This document shows positions 49,384-63,440 of a stretch of 64,000 nt of DNA, piece after piece (position 1 is the stretch's first letter; every line of letters starts with the position of its first letter). A program made the position numbers and the translations under genes. Source of the stretch: Coriaria nepalensis (lineage: Eukaryota > Streptophyta > Magnoliopsida > Cucurbitales > Coriariaceae); the NCBI GenBank assembly GCA_027186245.1, contig CP114483.1, positions 4,040,001-4,104,000 of the forward strand, in the 5' to 3' direction. The notes beneath the pieces are model-generated. The model made no database searches. It was not told the DNA's origin and saw nothing but the letters and a program-made list of their open reading frames with translations.

Positions 49384-52300
49384 TTAGGCACAAGGTATCT
49401 GCCTTTGCTTAGTCAACTTCTCCAAGTTCTCAGAAACCATAGCAGTTAAATTTGGATCATCAAATCCGAGCCCTGCACCAAATCTGCAGCAAAAACACAG
49501 AACAGAAATTTATGAAGAATTGATGTAATAAGCCCATATGATCATCAATCCAAGGACTCCTCCCCCACACCCTTTTTTTTTTTTTTTTTAACGTGGTGGG
49601 GAGGGGGGGCTGCCTTAAGTAATAAGGGACTCGAATGTTAAGTTATGAGTTGCTTACTTTGGGTCAAGCACCAGTTTCTGGACTTCCTTGATGACTGCAC
49701 TGGCTGCATAGAGTGAAATCTTCCCAACCTACATCAGAACCAAATAAAATAAAAGTAAATTCTTCTTCGAAGACATGACTAAATTATATGATTATCATAT
49801 AATGGACCATGAAAATGTAACTTTTTAGAAACTTGTGGTGTCCTACTGTGATATATGCAAAGGGGTGGATTACAATAGAGCGAAAGACAATAAACAATTC
49901 GATTAATATATATATATATATATATATACTAGTCTGACCTCCAAAACTTGTAGCTTTGCTTCGTGGTCATTGGGAAGACATCGGATTTCCTCAGCCAATC
50001 TTACAGCCACCCCCAGGCTTTCAGGAGATAAGAAATCAAGGCCCAACTGAACAGTGGACTGAAAAATGTATAAAAGGAAACATATAATCAACAAATACTA
50101 CGATTTGTCAAGATCTAGAAGGACAGTTAAACAGAGTGAACTCACCTGAATATTCTGTACTTGGAAAGGGCATCCAGCAGGGACGAATACAGCCTGACCC
50201 AAATACTGCTCAAAAGACCAGGGCTCTACTCCTGATAGAGATGCATATTCTTTAGATTAAATCAGGAATAACAGTGAAAGAAATTAATTCAATGATTTTC
50301 TTTGCGTTGACAGGCCTCTATAATGATATAGCAGTACCACAATGGAAAGATCAGTTTTATTTTTTTCCTTACCAAATTCTTCCTTCAACTTTCTCTTATG
50401 ATGCTTACTTAGGAATAAAGCTTCATCAAAAAGAGGCCCTGTCACCTGATGTCCAGAAAATAGAATCATAAACCTTAACCAAGCGAAGAACGATAATTCA
50501 GAAAGGAAGAGGTCAATTTCACATGAGTTTGTATTTAATTCTGCAATCACTAGTCCTTGAAGGGATCATCAAATTTTCATAATTTGAGCGAAACGTGCAT
50601 AATGATATATAACTCAATTACACAAAAAAAAAAAAGAAAAAAAGAAAGGGAAACATGGATAAACTTACAAGATCATTTTTTACACTGCCCGCCTTCCCAA
50701 ATTCCTTCCAGTGTAATCTTATGTACTCAGTCAACTTGGGGACATCCTTCCTGCGAAATACATCCCATACAGCTCCTGCTCTAGTCTTTCCAATGAACTC
50801 TCTGACATCTCTATTTGGGAACTCACTGTTAACATTTGTCTCTTCTTGACTAGAAGTTTGTTCCAATTCTGGGCCCATCATTGTGACATCTTCATTTGGA
50901 TCTACCTTCTGATCATGGTTATTCTGCATGGTATGACTATCGGGCGATTGATCAAGAGACCTCTCATCAGAGCATGTTTGTTGATCACCAGGAGATTCTT
51001 TCTCCTCGGATAGCTTAAAAGATTCTTCCATTTTCTCACCGCTAGTCTTCTGCAAATCTTTAAGCTTCAACTCAGATGTATGAACCAATAGGTAAACCTG
51101 AAAATAACATTGCAGATAAATTCAATTTGCCTCATTATTTAAATCAAGGTTTGTGCTTGGAGCCCTGGAGGTACTGACTATGAAGTAGGAAGACATAGTC
51201 AAGATTTGTACATTAGAAGTTGGTTGAGATAGAAGATGTGTACATTATATTCATTTGCATATAAAAGACAACTAAAGACACAAGAAAAAGGAAAAAAGAT
51301 ATTTAAAAAAATAACTAACCATGTCACGTAGGTTGAGACTGAGGTTAGTTACACAAGAATCTCCATCAATTTCTTCATGGGTTCCATAAGAAATAAGAAT
51401 CTTTGGTCCAACATCACTCTGCAAGGAGTAGTGCGGCATTTTTGCTGCAACATTCAAAAGACCCCACTTGGAGTGGATATACTCGAGCAAAGGCAATTTA
51501 CTGATGCATTCAGGCCTTTGATACAATATGAACTCTTCAGAGGCATTAGAAGAAGGCCAATCCTTCAACTTCAACATTTCTGACCTTCCATTATCATTGA
51601 TATGTCCCTTAGAATAGCCTTTGATGAACTGACTGAGTTTGACTTCAACCTAACTCATTTCAAAAGGCATAAGCCGCACGATAAGGTTTTGGTACCAAAA
51701 ACAATCACTTCACCGTACAGAAGATTTCATTTAATAAATAAAACAAAATAGTGAGAATAAATTAATTAATCAATAGAGGAAAATAAAAAGACAAGGATGC
51801 AGATTGCCATGGACTGTGGCCGTATGACCATACCTCAGACCAGTTAGAACAATCTATAGCCTTCACCATTCTGTTCTCATCTTTCATTTTCTCATCTGTT
51901 GTCTCCCTGATTCCTCTCCAGATATTAATTGGATCCCAGCTGGAAACTGACGAGTCATCAAATACCTGCTTAACAATGATGGGTTCACCCCAAGCCCAAT
52001 GCTTTCTAAAATTGTCAATTCCATCTGATTTTAAATCTAGTGATGTCGGAAAATACAACATATTATCATCACTGTTCTCTCGATGAGCACACTGAAATAT
52101 CTGGGGATTATCTAAGTCAGCCTTTTGTGAATGCACGGTATCGTAAATCCTACATCCACCTACCATTTCTTCCACATTTTTAACCAGCTTTGCCACCCAG
52201 TTCATTTTAAAAATGCGGCTCAAGTTTAATGAAGAATGGCCACATCCACCATATTCCCTTGGGGGGCATGGAATACTGCCATCAGTGTTAGCTTTCCATT

Positions 52301-54582
52301 TGGAGAACTTATCTGATAAATTTAATTTCGGCCTGGATACTTCCACTTGCTCAAACACACATTTTTTCTCTGAAATTTGAAGGGCAATTTGATTATCTAA
52401 CAATTGACCTTTGACTCCACATTTGGAGCCGTCTCGAAGATCTTGACAGCAACTAAGACACAGATCGTAAGTGCATTTTGAACAACGCCGATGGTAATCA
52501 GTTATGGGTGTCCTACAAAAGTTGCTGGAGAAAAAAATACAACACATGAAGCTTGATCTCTGCTACCACAAAATAACACAGATAATGAACTCCAATATGT
52601 AAAACATGGAAAATAGAAACCACAATGAAACATAAGGATTAATCAAACCCTTATTAGTTAGGTAATTACTGACAAGGTCAGACTACTTTCTATGGGTCAA
52701 ACTATGAAAATAATTATTATATTAGAACTCCCTTTGAGTAGAACTCACATAGGGGGGGAAAAAACATGGCAGTACACACGTAAATCGCTCATGAGTAATA
52801 GTGAGATTACCAGCACATCTGCTCATCTGCACTCAATTTTGTCCTAGCAAGATCTATCTCAGTTCCTGGAACCGAATGAACTGTATGGTCATCTATGATG
52901 CAAATGAAATAGCAGATAAAAATTATAAACAGTTGGTCACTAGTGTAAACCAGAGGAACTTACTACGGAACTTTTTCTCCAGTTCTACTTCATAACATTG
53001 TTCCAGATGGATTTGCTTGATCACAGGTAGCACTGAAGATAGCAGGCAATGGAGGTATTGCAGTTTGTCTAAAACAGGTATTTCCCGTATCCTCACCTGC
53101 GGGTCAGGAAAAAGTATAACTCACAAAACCAATTACATAGATGAGATTTAACAATACAGTTACAGGACTCATCAATCTGCACGTACCTTTAGCAAATTAC
53201 CTCCACGCAAGCACACTCTGCAACTACAAGTGCCACGGCATGCAGGACAAATTCTCTCAATTTCCTCCACAGAGATGCCTGAGTACCTAAAAATATCATA
53301 ATGTATACTCAATACACTTGCTGAATGGAATAACGTAATATATTTATTTCCAGAATTTGAACTCACCAAGAAGCAATACAGTTAGCACAGTATCCTCTCT
53401 TATCGCACTTCAGACACCAAACGATGCCATCTTTCTCATTCCTACGGCATAGATGACAAGGTTGACCAATGTCCTCATCAGACAAATCTGTACTTTCCCC
53501 AGAGTAATCCTACATAGAAACTCACTTGCTTCAGTATTGGGGGCATGGAAAACAATGCTTGACCAGACGACCAATTTTCATATTGGATGACCCAGCTTGA
53601 CAAGAAATTGAGAGATAAGAGAAACTACAATATCATATTCATGGTCACATTTCTCTCGTACATACTAAACCCAGTTCAAATTTTTCTTTTTCATTAAATG
53701 GAGTTGATTAACTTCTGTTCCGAGTGGCACTCAGACTGTTAGTCGGAGAAGAAACAAGAGATCTTGGACTATCAAGGAAGTCCAGGTGCTTGTCTGCTGA
53801 AATCAAAAGAGTTGAAGCAAAGTTCTATTTTTTTCTTCAAGCCACAAATTTTAGGATGAGAAAGATGTGGGAAATCCTGTTGAGTACTTTATAACAAATC
53901 GGGTTACTCAGGTTAGTCACTTCTGATGCAAGGATATGTTACTCTAGAATTCATGCTCACTTTCAAGTACAGTAATTTATAAGACGTTAGCTTTCAAATA
54001 ATGCAATGGAACTACATCAGAATACCAGCTTCTGCAGCTTAAGGCTGTAAGGCAACTCACCGAAGCGTTACCATCGAAGCTTTTCTGCGGCGTGTTCCCC
54101 AACGAGTCCACAGCATCAAAATTCGGTGACCTAGATGACCTCCAATCTTCTTCATACTCTGCGAAATCTCTCTGTGATTCATCATCGTGCTTTGAATGAT
54201 TACGCATAGGAAAACTCCTTGTGAGAGGCGGACTCTCAGACGAATAACGAACCTGACTGCTCTTTGACATTCTTTTCCCGGATGAAGAATAGTCCATGGC
54301 TTTACTGCTCGGTATAGGCGTATCGAACTCATCACTCTTACTTTCCAAGTAAACATCATTTTCACCCAACGACTTCCTCTTGGCTTTCTTCAAATTCGCT
54401 CTCATTGCGGAATTCGCTGCTCTCTTCTTCGCCTGTATGTAGTGCTTCTCGCACACAGTTTTATCAGGCATGGACATGGCGGTACACCTCCACTGTTTTC
54501 CATCCGACCTCTTGCACCGTAAATCATCAGGAATTCCGACGGAATCCTCTCCATTACCGACGGAAGAACGTGGATTATCCAT
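49384..54582 (-). CDS. JMJ24: JMJ24-like protein: WRC, RING-like zinc finger, divergent JmjC
   Basis: Exons on the minus strand: 54582-54061, 53509-53367, 53286-53187, 53096-52964, 52865-52811, 52524-51834, 51649-51320, 51097-50669, 50445-50373, 50231-50146, 50058-49939, 49728-49658 and 49483-49384, giving 950 codons. A WRC motif starts at about residue 23 (CKRSDGKQWRC, then Cys and His at family spacing). A RING-like cluster follows (CHLCRRNEKDGIVWCLKCDK to CPACRGTCSCRVC, about 185-250), and a second Cys cluster is at about 315-345. JmjC spans about 490-900. The iron-binding His-x-Asp is replaced by Ser652-x-Asn654, and the distal His of GCPHQV is Phe848 (VPAGCPFQV). Arabidopsis JMJ24 is reported as an E3 ligase acting on CMT3, so a non-demethylase role fits. 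The end is LEKLTKQRQIPCA. Confidence 0.93.
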
Positions 54583-55863
54583 TGTAGTGAAAATCGAGGT
54601 GCTTGAAAGAGAAAGGAAGAAGCGAAGACGATGAAGATAGGGTTTTGGTTCTTGGTAATTTGGGGGAACTGTTGTGGAGCCACTGCTACACAGAGGAATA
54701 TTTACTGAGGCTTTTCTAACGAGCTGGAAATTAGGGAAAGCATAAATGAACTAAGTATTTTATTTCAAAAATTTATACTTTATTAATTTAAGTTAATTCT
54801 TTTAGGATGATAATTTTTTAGTAAATGAACATTTTCTTTTCTATATTATGATTAGTTTAGACATTATTTTTTATTATGAAAACTAGTATATTATTATTTT
54901 AAATTATTGTTTTTTAATCAATAATTTTATTATATTCTTATTTTAAAATTTAATTATTTTTTATTTATTAATATTTAATTTTTTATATTTTTATGCCTAA
55001 TAAATTTTAATTAAAATTTATGATATTAAAATATAAAATATAAAATTAATAGATAAATAAAGTAATTAAATGTAGGGTTATAAATCAATTTATATTTTGA
55101 AATGGGCTAAAAAAAAAGGAATTATTATCCCAAAATAATAATTAAAGTAATAAAATATTAATTTTCATAATACAAAATAATATTTAGTTAATTCCTCATA
55201 ATTTATGGTAATAAAAGATTATTCATTTATAATTTAATACTTTTTTTATTATTTAAAAATATTATATTTTAATAAAAAAAAAAAGTAAATAATATTTTAT
55301 ATTTTATTATATTTTAATTTAAAATATTAATCAATTTCTAATTTAACTTTTTTACTAATTAATACTTAATTTTCTTTTTTTTTCTCATAAAAAATTTAAT
55401 TATTTTTATTTTTATCCAATTCATCATCTCATCTATCATAATTATTCATCATTTCAATGGTAAGTATGATAAAAATAATTAAATTTTTTATGGGTAAAAA
55501 TTTAAAAAAAAAATAAATATTTTAGTGAATAAAAAAAATAATTAAATTTTAAATTAAGAATTAATTTATATTTTAAATTAAATTATAAAATAATTAATTA
55601 GCTTAATTATAATAATTTAAATTAATTAATGTATCAATTTTTATAATATAAAATAATATTTCGATAATTATTTTATAATACACAGGTTAGCAAAAAATCA
55701 TTTACCCATTTAACAAAACAAAAGATGGGTTGAAAAAACCAGATCCCAAAGCTTACAAGCAAGTCAGGACTATAAAAGCAAAAACGCTCCATAAATCCTC
55801 CGTTTTCTTCTTAATCCGTTGAGAAAACTCCAATCCATTTCTCAGCAGTTGAGAGAATCAGAG
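54583..55863. promoter_or_regulatory. Shared upstream region of divergent JMJ24 and ACBP genes
   Basis: The two genes are transcribed away from each other, with 1.28 kb between their ATGs. The outer 120 bases on each side are the likely 5' UTRs. The middle, 54750-55680, is almost pure A/T and has no open frame. It probably serves as promoter space for both genes. Confidence 0.5.
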
Positions 55864-58800
55864 ATGGCATCAATGGCGCGGGCGAGTTCTGGTCTGCAAT
55901 ATCCGGAACGCTTCTACGCCGCGGCCTCTTATGCTGGCTTTGATGGATCGCCTAAATCCTCCTCTAAGGCCATCAGGTCTAAATTCTCCGACGAGGCCGC
56001 TCTGCTTCTCTACGGTTTATACCAGCAGGTACTCTTCGATCCGCTCTATCAATTCCGGCATTGCTTTTGCATTTTTGGTTCTGGATCCGGTTCCATTCGT
56101 TTTCTTCCCCACGTTTTCTATTAGTTTTTAGCTGTGCTGGCGTTTGAATTGCGTGGATTTGTTGGATGTTGAGGTTTCTGTCTCTATTTGTTGCTAGATT
56201 TTATTTGTGGCCCTCCCTATGAATGTTACTAGCTTTCATGCAATTTTTTTGGGCTTTGATTTGGTGGTAAATCAATATGGTGTTGTTTACTAGTGCGGAG
56301 AATAAACTGAATTCAGTGTGTTATGGGGTTTAATGTCCTAAATTTGTTGGTGCAACAAATGTCGGTGTATTTTTTTAGTATAAGTTTGGCCCTCTGCCAT
56401 GGTGTTTGAAATTGCAGATTTTTGCTCTAGATGGTTAGTTGGGGGGATATGAGTGTTGAATTTGCATTAACCAGTACAGTTTTATGACCTGTTCAAGTAT
56501 CTAGACTTGATTTACGCGGATCTGGTTTTGAGTTAAGCTGGGTTAATTGGAGACCTAGATCTGTAGTTTAGTTTGGTATTTGACGGGTTTTGTTGTTTGA
56601 ATACATTCACGTACAAAGCTCTTTATAAGATGTGACTTGTGAGTTAATTAATTTATCATGTTTAATTCTTATTGCAGGCTACAGTAGGTCGCTGTAACAT
56701 GACAGAACCTAGTAGCTGGCATGCTATTGAGAAAAGTAAATGGAGGAGGTTTCTGTTCTTAAGCTCTCTCTCTCTCTCTCTCTTGCTTTGCTTTAGTATA
56801 CAATTGCCTTTGAAAAGAGAATACATTCATCACTTCTGTATTCTCCTTAACCGTTTTGTTTTGTTTCCCCCAATACTATTAATTATGAGAGAAATGACAC
56901 TATGATTGTCAGGGATAATTTCTAATATATTCGTTTCCTAAAGAAAAATTCTTGTATAATTTGGAAACTACAATTGTGTGACAGTGACTCCCGCAAGAGC
57001 TCATTAAAGCTTCACAGCTCATTTACCAATTGAATATCTGTCTGTATTACGCTGCATTTATACTTTGGTGAGGTTGCTTTACTAAACGGGCTCATGGGTT
57101 CTGCAGCTGGAATGGACTTGGAAACATGCCTTCCATAGAAGCCATGCGCCTATTTGTAAAAATCTTGGAGGTATGTTCAATTGGGTTATGTGGGTCCCAT
57201 GTACATATGGTGATGTGAGAATTCAGCTTACTGGTCTTATATTTTCCATGAGTAGGAAGAAGATCCAGGTTGGTATTCAAGAGCATCAAACTTTGCTCCA
57301 GAACCTGTAGTAGATGTACAGATGAACGTGAGTTTCACAATCGGTAGAACTCTTTTTTCAATTGACTTGATATTAACAATGGATTTCATCTCGATATAGG
57401 AATATTATTCAAGATTTCACTGTGAGTAAACTTTGCGTTGCCTTACCTTAGTCTTTCATTTATGATTGCTTCTTGTGCGATTTCAAGGTTGAACCCATCG
57501 TCGAGAATGGGAACTCTATTCCTGAAACAAAGACTATTACCACTGAAAATGGAAACGGGACAGAAACTCAGGACAAGGATGTTGTTGTTGAAGGCTTTAG
57601 TTCTGTTGGTGTCTACGACCAATGGATTCAACCTCCCATAACTGGTCAACGGCCAAAAGCCCGATATGAGGTGCTGGAATCTCTCTCTCTCTTTCTCATA
57701 CCAGTATGAATTTATATAGCATATGAATTCTTTCATGTTATTAGTTTCCCAGAACTAAATGTCTCTGTATATACAGCATGGAGCAGCAGTTATTCAGGAC
57801 AAGATGTATATATATGGTGGAAACCACAATGGTCGTTATCTAAATGATCTCCATGTAAGCACATTGTTAGCATGTTTTTGTGGCCTTGTGCACACTTGCA
57901 CATTACCCAAAAAAGAGGACAATATCACTTGTGAAATCTTAAATCCTAAAATGTGTTTATAGTGTTAAATAACTGTCATAAACTTTTCTAAAATAAAGTG
58001 TTCCTTAATCTATTAATGGGAAATTATAGGAGAGTTTTCTATTACTTACCATGTAATTGTTTGTGTTTTCAGTGATCTGATTATTTTATCTTATTTTTTA
58101 ATTGTAACATTAAGCCTTTGAGAGCATTAAGCAGTCTACGTCATGTGCTTTTTTTTTTTCCAAAATTGAGGACATTGGTTTCTCATTAAAATGCAGCTCC
58201 TGGATTTGAGAAGCTGGACTTGGTCCAAAGTTGAGGCTAAAGCTGGGGCCGAGTCATTAGAATCATCGACCCCTGTAAAGGTTATGCCCTGTGCTGGGCA
58301 CTCCTTGGTTAGTGAGAACATATCTTTCCTTTGTCTTCTTGACATTTGATGCCGCTTTTCCTTGTTGCACAATCGGATATTATTTGCTAGTTAGTGATAT
58401 CAAACAATTTTTGTTCAAATAGATACCATGGGAGAACAAGCTTCTTTCAATTGCTGGACATACGAAGGATCCGTCTGAAACTATTCAAGGTATCGATGAA
58501 CTAATATTTTATCCTCGGGTTATTGTTGCCTTTATTGAGCGGACAATGTGCAGAGATTAGGAGTTTCCTAAAGTTGAGTTTTTTTCCTTAAATCATTCTA
58601 CTCCCAAAATTTTCAGGAATGGCTGTTAGAGTCTATACTTATATCTACAACTAACAATTAAATCATAAATGACAAACATTGAAAGAGAAGAATGGATTTT
58701 TTTTTTTTAATATAGTTTTAAGATGAGTCATTTTTTCAGGGTAACTGCTATCTAGTAATGTAGTTTACTGTAAGGAGAGTTGGATCCTTTTTCTCTTATG

Positions 58801-61800
58801 CTGTTTTTCATCTTGAATTCCCTTCTTATCGTTTTTGTATATTTCCCCTCTATGTATTGTTACAGTGAAGGAATTTGATATACAAACCTCTACATGGTCA
58901 AACTTGAAGACATATGGAAAACCACCGGTATATTATCTTCCTACATTTTCCAAAATATTATGTGGAAAAATCTGACAAAATGGAGATATATAAATAGGGT
59001 TGCCATTGATATAATATAGTCTATTAATATTTAGTTTATTTCACAATAATAGTACATGATTTAGTAAATTAGATTTCATCTCCTTTTAGGGCACATTTGG
59101 TTCGATTCCTTTATGGGACTGAGAATGAAATGGGAATGGGAATGGTGATTTTTTGGCGTCCGTTTGATTACACAGGGAATGAGAATGATGATTTTTTCAT
59201 GTCCATTTGAAGAAGAATTTTCAAAAATTACTCAAGTGCCCCAGTATAATTTAAAAAATATGAAAAAAACCCTGGATACTTACTTTGATTCCCACTAAAG
59301 GCACCTATTTAGGTGGAAATAAAAATTAAAAAAAAATTCATTCAAGTGGGAATAAAAAATCATTCCCAATTCATCATTCCTTCTAACCAAACAGTGGAAT
59401 GGAATGAAAATTTCATTCCATTCCCACCAAAGAATCAAACCAAACATGCCCTTAGATCTATTGAGATATAACCGCTGTGTTCCTTCTATTCTTTTGATTC
59501 AAGTGAAGCAATGTAGTCCACTCAATTAAGTTATCGTTCTTTGATGTCTATGAGCAATTTGAGAGATCAATAATTATTTTATTTAATAAATAATGTGGAT
59601 ATTCTTGCATATAACCCGAATCTGATCAGCTTTTTGAATGGATCAAGTTTTCGCCCTTTTATCGCCCTTTTTTACCTTCATATTTGTATTTCAGGTATCA
59701 CGAGGAGGTCAGTCAGTGACCCTTGTTGGGACAAGCTTGGTAATTTTTGGTGGACAAGATGCCAAAAGAATTCTCTTAAATGACCTGCACATTCTTGATC
59801 TGGAATCCTTGACCTGGGATGAAATAGATGCTAAGTAAGTCAATTTCTGAAAATTTTACAAGGTCTTTTCACTCTTCTGTGGGGGTGAGTGGTTGAGAGT
59901 ATTTCATCTTCTTGTAGTATTGAAGTTCTTATCAGCGTTTTGTAACAGAGACATATATAAAAGAATATGATTTTTGAAAAATATTGCAACTGCTTGTTGC
60001 TATTGTCTATTTGTTCTGGATGATGATACTAGAGAGGTTCTTACCAATAAAAGAAGCGATAGAAGTGCTAGGTAGATTTGGCCTGATATGCAAGTTTTTC
60101 TTACTACTCTTTATCTGAAGTCTAGCATTTAGGAAATACTATAGGTAACTGGTTTTGGTTAATGTAATTGCATCTGAAGGTTTTATTAGTTTCATGGAGA
60201 GAGCAAAAGTTTCTTATGCCGTTACCGTTACCTCCAATATTTTGCAGTGGGGTTCCTCCTTCTCCGAGGTCTGATCATGCTGCTGCAGTACATGCAGAAC
60301 GCTATCTTCTCATCTTTGGCGGGGGTTCACATGCTACTTGCTTCAATGATCTGCATGTCCTTGATTTACAAGCTGTAGGATGATTACTTCATGCTAATAA
60401 TGATTACTCATGTTTGAATGAATCCACTATACATACTGACTAAGTGACATTTTTTAGATGGAATGGTCGAGACCTACACAACAGGGTGAAATACCAACTC
60501 CACGGGCTGGACATGCAGCTGTGACAGTCGGAGAGAATTGGTTCATTGTTGGTGGTGGAGATAACAAGAGTGGTATGATTTTTGTTTTGCCACATTGATC
60601 CTAGCCTTTTTTAATGTATGCAACCCAGAAATTGGCAGTTCTGGAAGTTTGTAGTCTTTTAGATGATACATGAAACTTCATTTGGATCTTTTATCTGTAG
60701 TTTCTAGCTGGAACTTGTTTGCTGTTCAACATGTGATTTAGTCTCTAGTTGTTGTTTGAATGTTACAGTTATCTGGATTATGGTTTCAGAGCTACCTAGA
60801 TATTTACTGGGGTGGATTTAGTAAATGGTCTAATTGGCTCTTCATTGGCTGATTTTAGATTGTCGTCGCCCATAAATTGGAAAGTTAAAAATCAATGAAT
60901 TGTTAGGTTCCAGTTATATGTACTGAGGAGCAACCTTGGCCTTTGCACCTGAAAACCTAAGCCTTCACATCTGAAAACCTAAAAAATTGTGAAATTATTT
61001 GTCTATTGAGTGTTCAGTAATAACTTGATTTCTTTTCTTGAGAGATGATGAGTATTTACTAGAAATTGTGTTTGCTGGTTGAAAGAATTTATAAGATTTC
61101 ATCATTATAGGCAATGTAGTACTATCATACGAGTGAGTTCTTATCCCACTCTATTGTTTTCTCACAGGGGTGTCAGAAACTATAGTCCTAAACATGTCCA
61201 CCCTTGTTTGGTCAGTAGTAACTTCAGTTGAAGGACGAGTCCCTATTGCTAGTGAGGTTTGGTTACTTAATCTTCTGATATCAATTTTATGGGTGTATTT
61301 GTCATATGTTTTATGCCTAAATACTAGTTTGCTCAATCTGCTTTAGCCCTCCTGGGAAGTAGGCATTTGATAATCTTTTTAGTAATAGTGACAAATGTTT
61401 TATTTTCCAGCGTTTCCCGAATCGTGTCCTAATTGTTTGCTGATGCAGGGTCTGAGTGTGGTTGTGGGCTCTTACAGTGGCGAAGATGTCCTCATTTCTT
61501 TTGGAGGATACAATGGACACTATAGCAATGAGGTGAAGGATGGTCTTAAGCTGATCTGTTACTCTCTCTCCCCTCTCCCTCTCTCTAAGTTTTCTTGTTC
61601 TTCTTAGGTTAATGTTCTTAAACCAAGCCACAAATCAACCTTGCAATCGAAAATGATGGAAACTCCTATGCCTGACAGTGTGTCTGCCGTGCTTGACATC
61701 ACAAATCCTACCAGAGATGTGGAGTCCATTGAAGGTGGCGTGGATGGAAAAATCAGGGAAATTGTTATGGACAATGTTGAAACTGAGCCCACAGTAAGTA

Positions 61801-62726
61801 ACATTGCAACCCATCTTTAGCTTCTGGCCTGTGTTGGTTAGAAAGGCTATTCTATGAAATCTGCAATATCTCTGTTGGACATTTTATAATGTACAATAAT
61901 ATTTCTTTTTATTTTTTGCTTCTCCACATATCCTTTATGCTCTTTATTCTTGAATTTTTATGGCTAATATTTTTAAATCTTTCAAAGTAACTGTAATAAT
62001 CATGCAATAACCTTGTACAGAAAACCAAAAGCGAACCAACCAAGGAACATCTTATAACAAGACTGAAAGCTGAAAAGGAAGAATTGGAATCATCAATTAC
62101 CCAGGAGAAGATGCTCGCTGTCCAATTAAAGCAAGAATTAACAGAAGCTGGGACCCGTAATACTGACCTTTACAAGGTAACCAGAGGCGCACAAAAAAAA
62201 AAAAAGGTTCAGAAAATAATTTTTTGTAACTTTGTTGTCTTAACATTGTAGGAGCTGCAATCTGTACGTGGGCAACTTGCTGCTGAGCAATCAAGGTGTT
62301 TCAAGCTAGAGGTAACTGTTCTGGAATTTATAAGCATGTTGGGTATGCATATCAAATGCTAGTTTGGGAATAAAATCCAAATGAGTGCTAGAAAAAATCA
62401 TTCTACTCAAAACCACTCAGTTAGAGCCAATAGAATCTTACATAGATTCCAATTACCTACTCAAAATTGTTGTTTCAACCATTTATCCAAATTTGTGGTC
62501 ATACGAATTTTATGATCATTACTCTGTGAACCAAAAACAGGTTGACGTAGCAGAGGTTAGACAGAAACTTCAAACGATGGAGGCGTTACAAAAGGAATTA
62601 GAACTTCTTCAGCGACAAAAGGCGGCATCTGAAGAAGCCTTGAATACAAAACAAAGGCATAGCTCAGGTGGTGTATGGGGTTGGCTTGCCGGGTCGCCAG
62701 GTGAAAAGGGTGATGATACCGCCTAG
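55864..62726 (+). CDS. ACBP4: Acyl-CoA-binding protein with Kelch repeats (ACBP4/5 type)
   Basis: A cytosolic class of acyl-CoA-binding protein with a Kelch propeller. I traced 18 exons in one frame: 55864-56028, 56678-56748, 57107-57170, 57256-57327, 57488-57670, 57777-57854, 58197-58307, 58423-58489, 58866-58927, 59695-59834, 60248-60374, 60458-60572, 61168-61256, 61449-61532, 61608-61793, 62021-62176, 62252-62311 and 62541-62726, giving 671 codons (Arabidopsis ACBP4 about 668). The ACB domain is at about 14-105 (YPERFYAAASYAG, YGLYQQATVGRCN, WNGLGNMPSIEAMRLFVKIL). Kelch repeats run from about 185 to 480, with repeated GG pairs such as MYIYGGNHNGRYLNDLH and LVIFGGQDAKRILLNDLHIL. A C-terminal coiled coil ends GGVWGWLAGSP. 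ACBP4/5 bind long-chain acyl-CoA esters in lipid and stress signalling. The frame is intact. Intron 9 carries a MITE. Whether it is orthologous to ACBP4 or ACBP5 is open. Confidence 0.95.
59089..59451. mobile_element. Tourist-like (PIF/Harbinger) MITE in ACBP intron 9
   Basis: A 363 bp non-coding element between two TTA trinucleotides (59086-59088 and 59452-59454), the expected PIF/Harbinger duplication. The left end GGGCACATTTGGTTCGATTC matches the complement of the right end, GGGCATGTTTGGTTTGATTC, at 17 of 20 positions. Inside are repeated GGGAATG-type words on both arms. It is transcribed within the ACBP pre-mRNA, and its inverted arms could fold. Confidence 0.9.
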
Positions 62727-63440
62727 TTTACAAAACTCCTTTTATTTTTATTTCTCTTAAAATTTGGTAGCCAGTGTTTAGATTTTTTGTGCTCACTTAT
62801 ATCCCTTTTTGCATCTCTCAAAATATAAAATTCATATACATTTTATTTATTACTTTTTTTTGTCTTCTTATATCCTGATCAATTTCTTTGATATGATTGA
62901 AATAATAGAGATCAATGTTTTTGTTAGTTAGAGCAAAGTGTGCATTTCATTGTAATTTCAGGCATGTAGTCTGTGTGTAGTAGTCATATGGCCTTTTATA
63001 ACGAACCACCAATTATTTTTGGACTTTTTATTTATTTTCAGGATGTGAAAATTAAACTAATGTATTTTTCCTGTTTGTAAGTGGAGTTTGCGATCTTAAA
63101 TAAGAGATCAAGTTATTATCATATATGAACTAAATTTACAACTCCAATACGTATCTTAGGTTTCTTCATCAACTCAAATCAATCACATTTTAAATATCTT
63201 AAAACTCTTATAAACAATGTTAATGTATTTTTACACCAAGGTCGGATACTGTCACGTTATGATTTGTGATATGATGAGGACTAAGCCATCGGAAATAAAT
63301 ATTCCGGCCTATTTTAAAAGTTTATTAAACAAAAAAATTATTATTAAAATAAAGTTCTGTATGACGACGTGCCATCTTTTCACTGGCGGTAAGAATTTGT
63401 CCGTAAAGGCGTAAAATTTCTGGGAACAGAAAATTCCAAA
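62727..63440. other. Intergenic: ACBP 3' UTR and spacer
   Basis: This holds the ACBP 3' UTR and AT-rich spacer leading to the next gene's promoter. The 65-codon frame at 63217-63414 has no recognisable feature. Confidence 0.45.

Noticed and set aside
54057..54683. Alternative minus-strand frames overlapping JMJ24 exon 1
   Set aside because: They are out-of-frame shadows; the WRC-containing frame 54582-54061 matches the family from its start codon.
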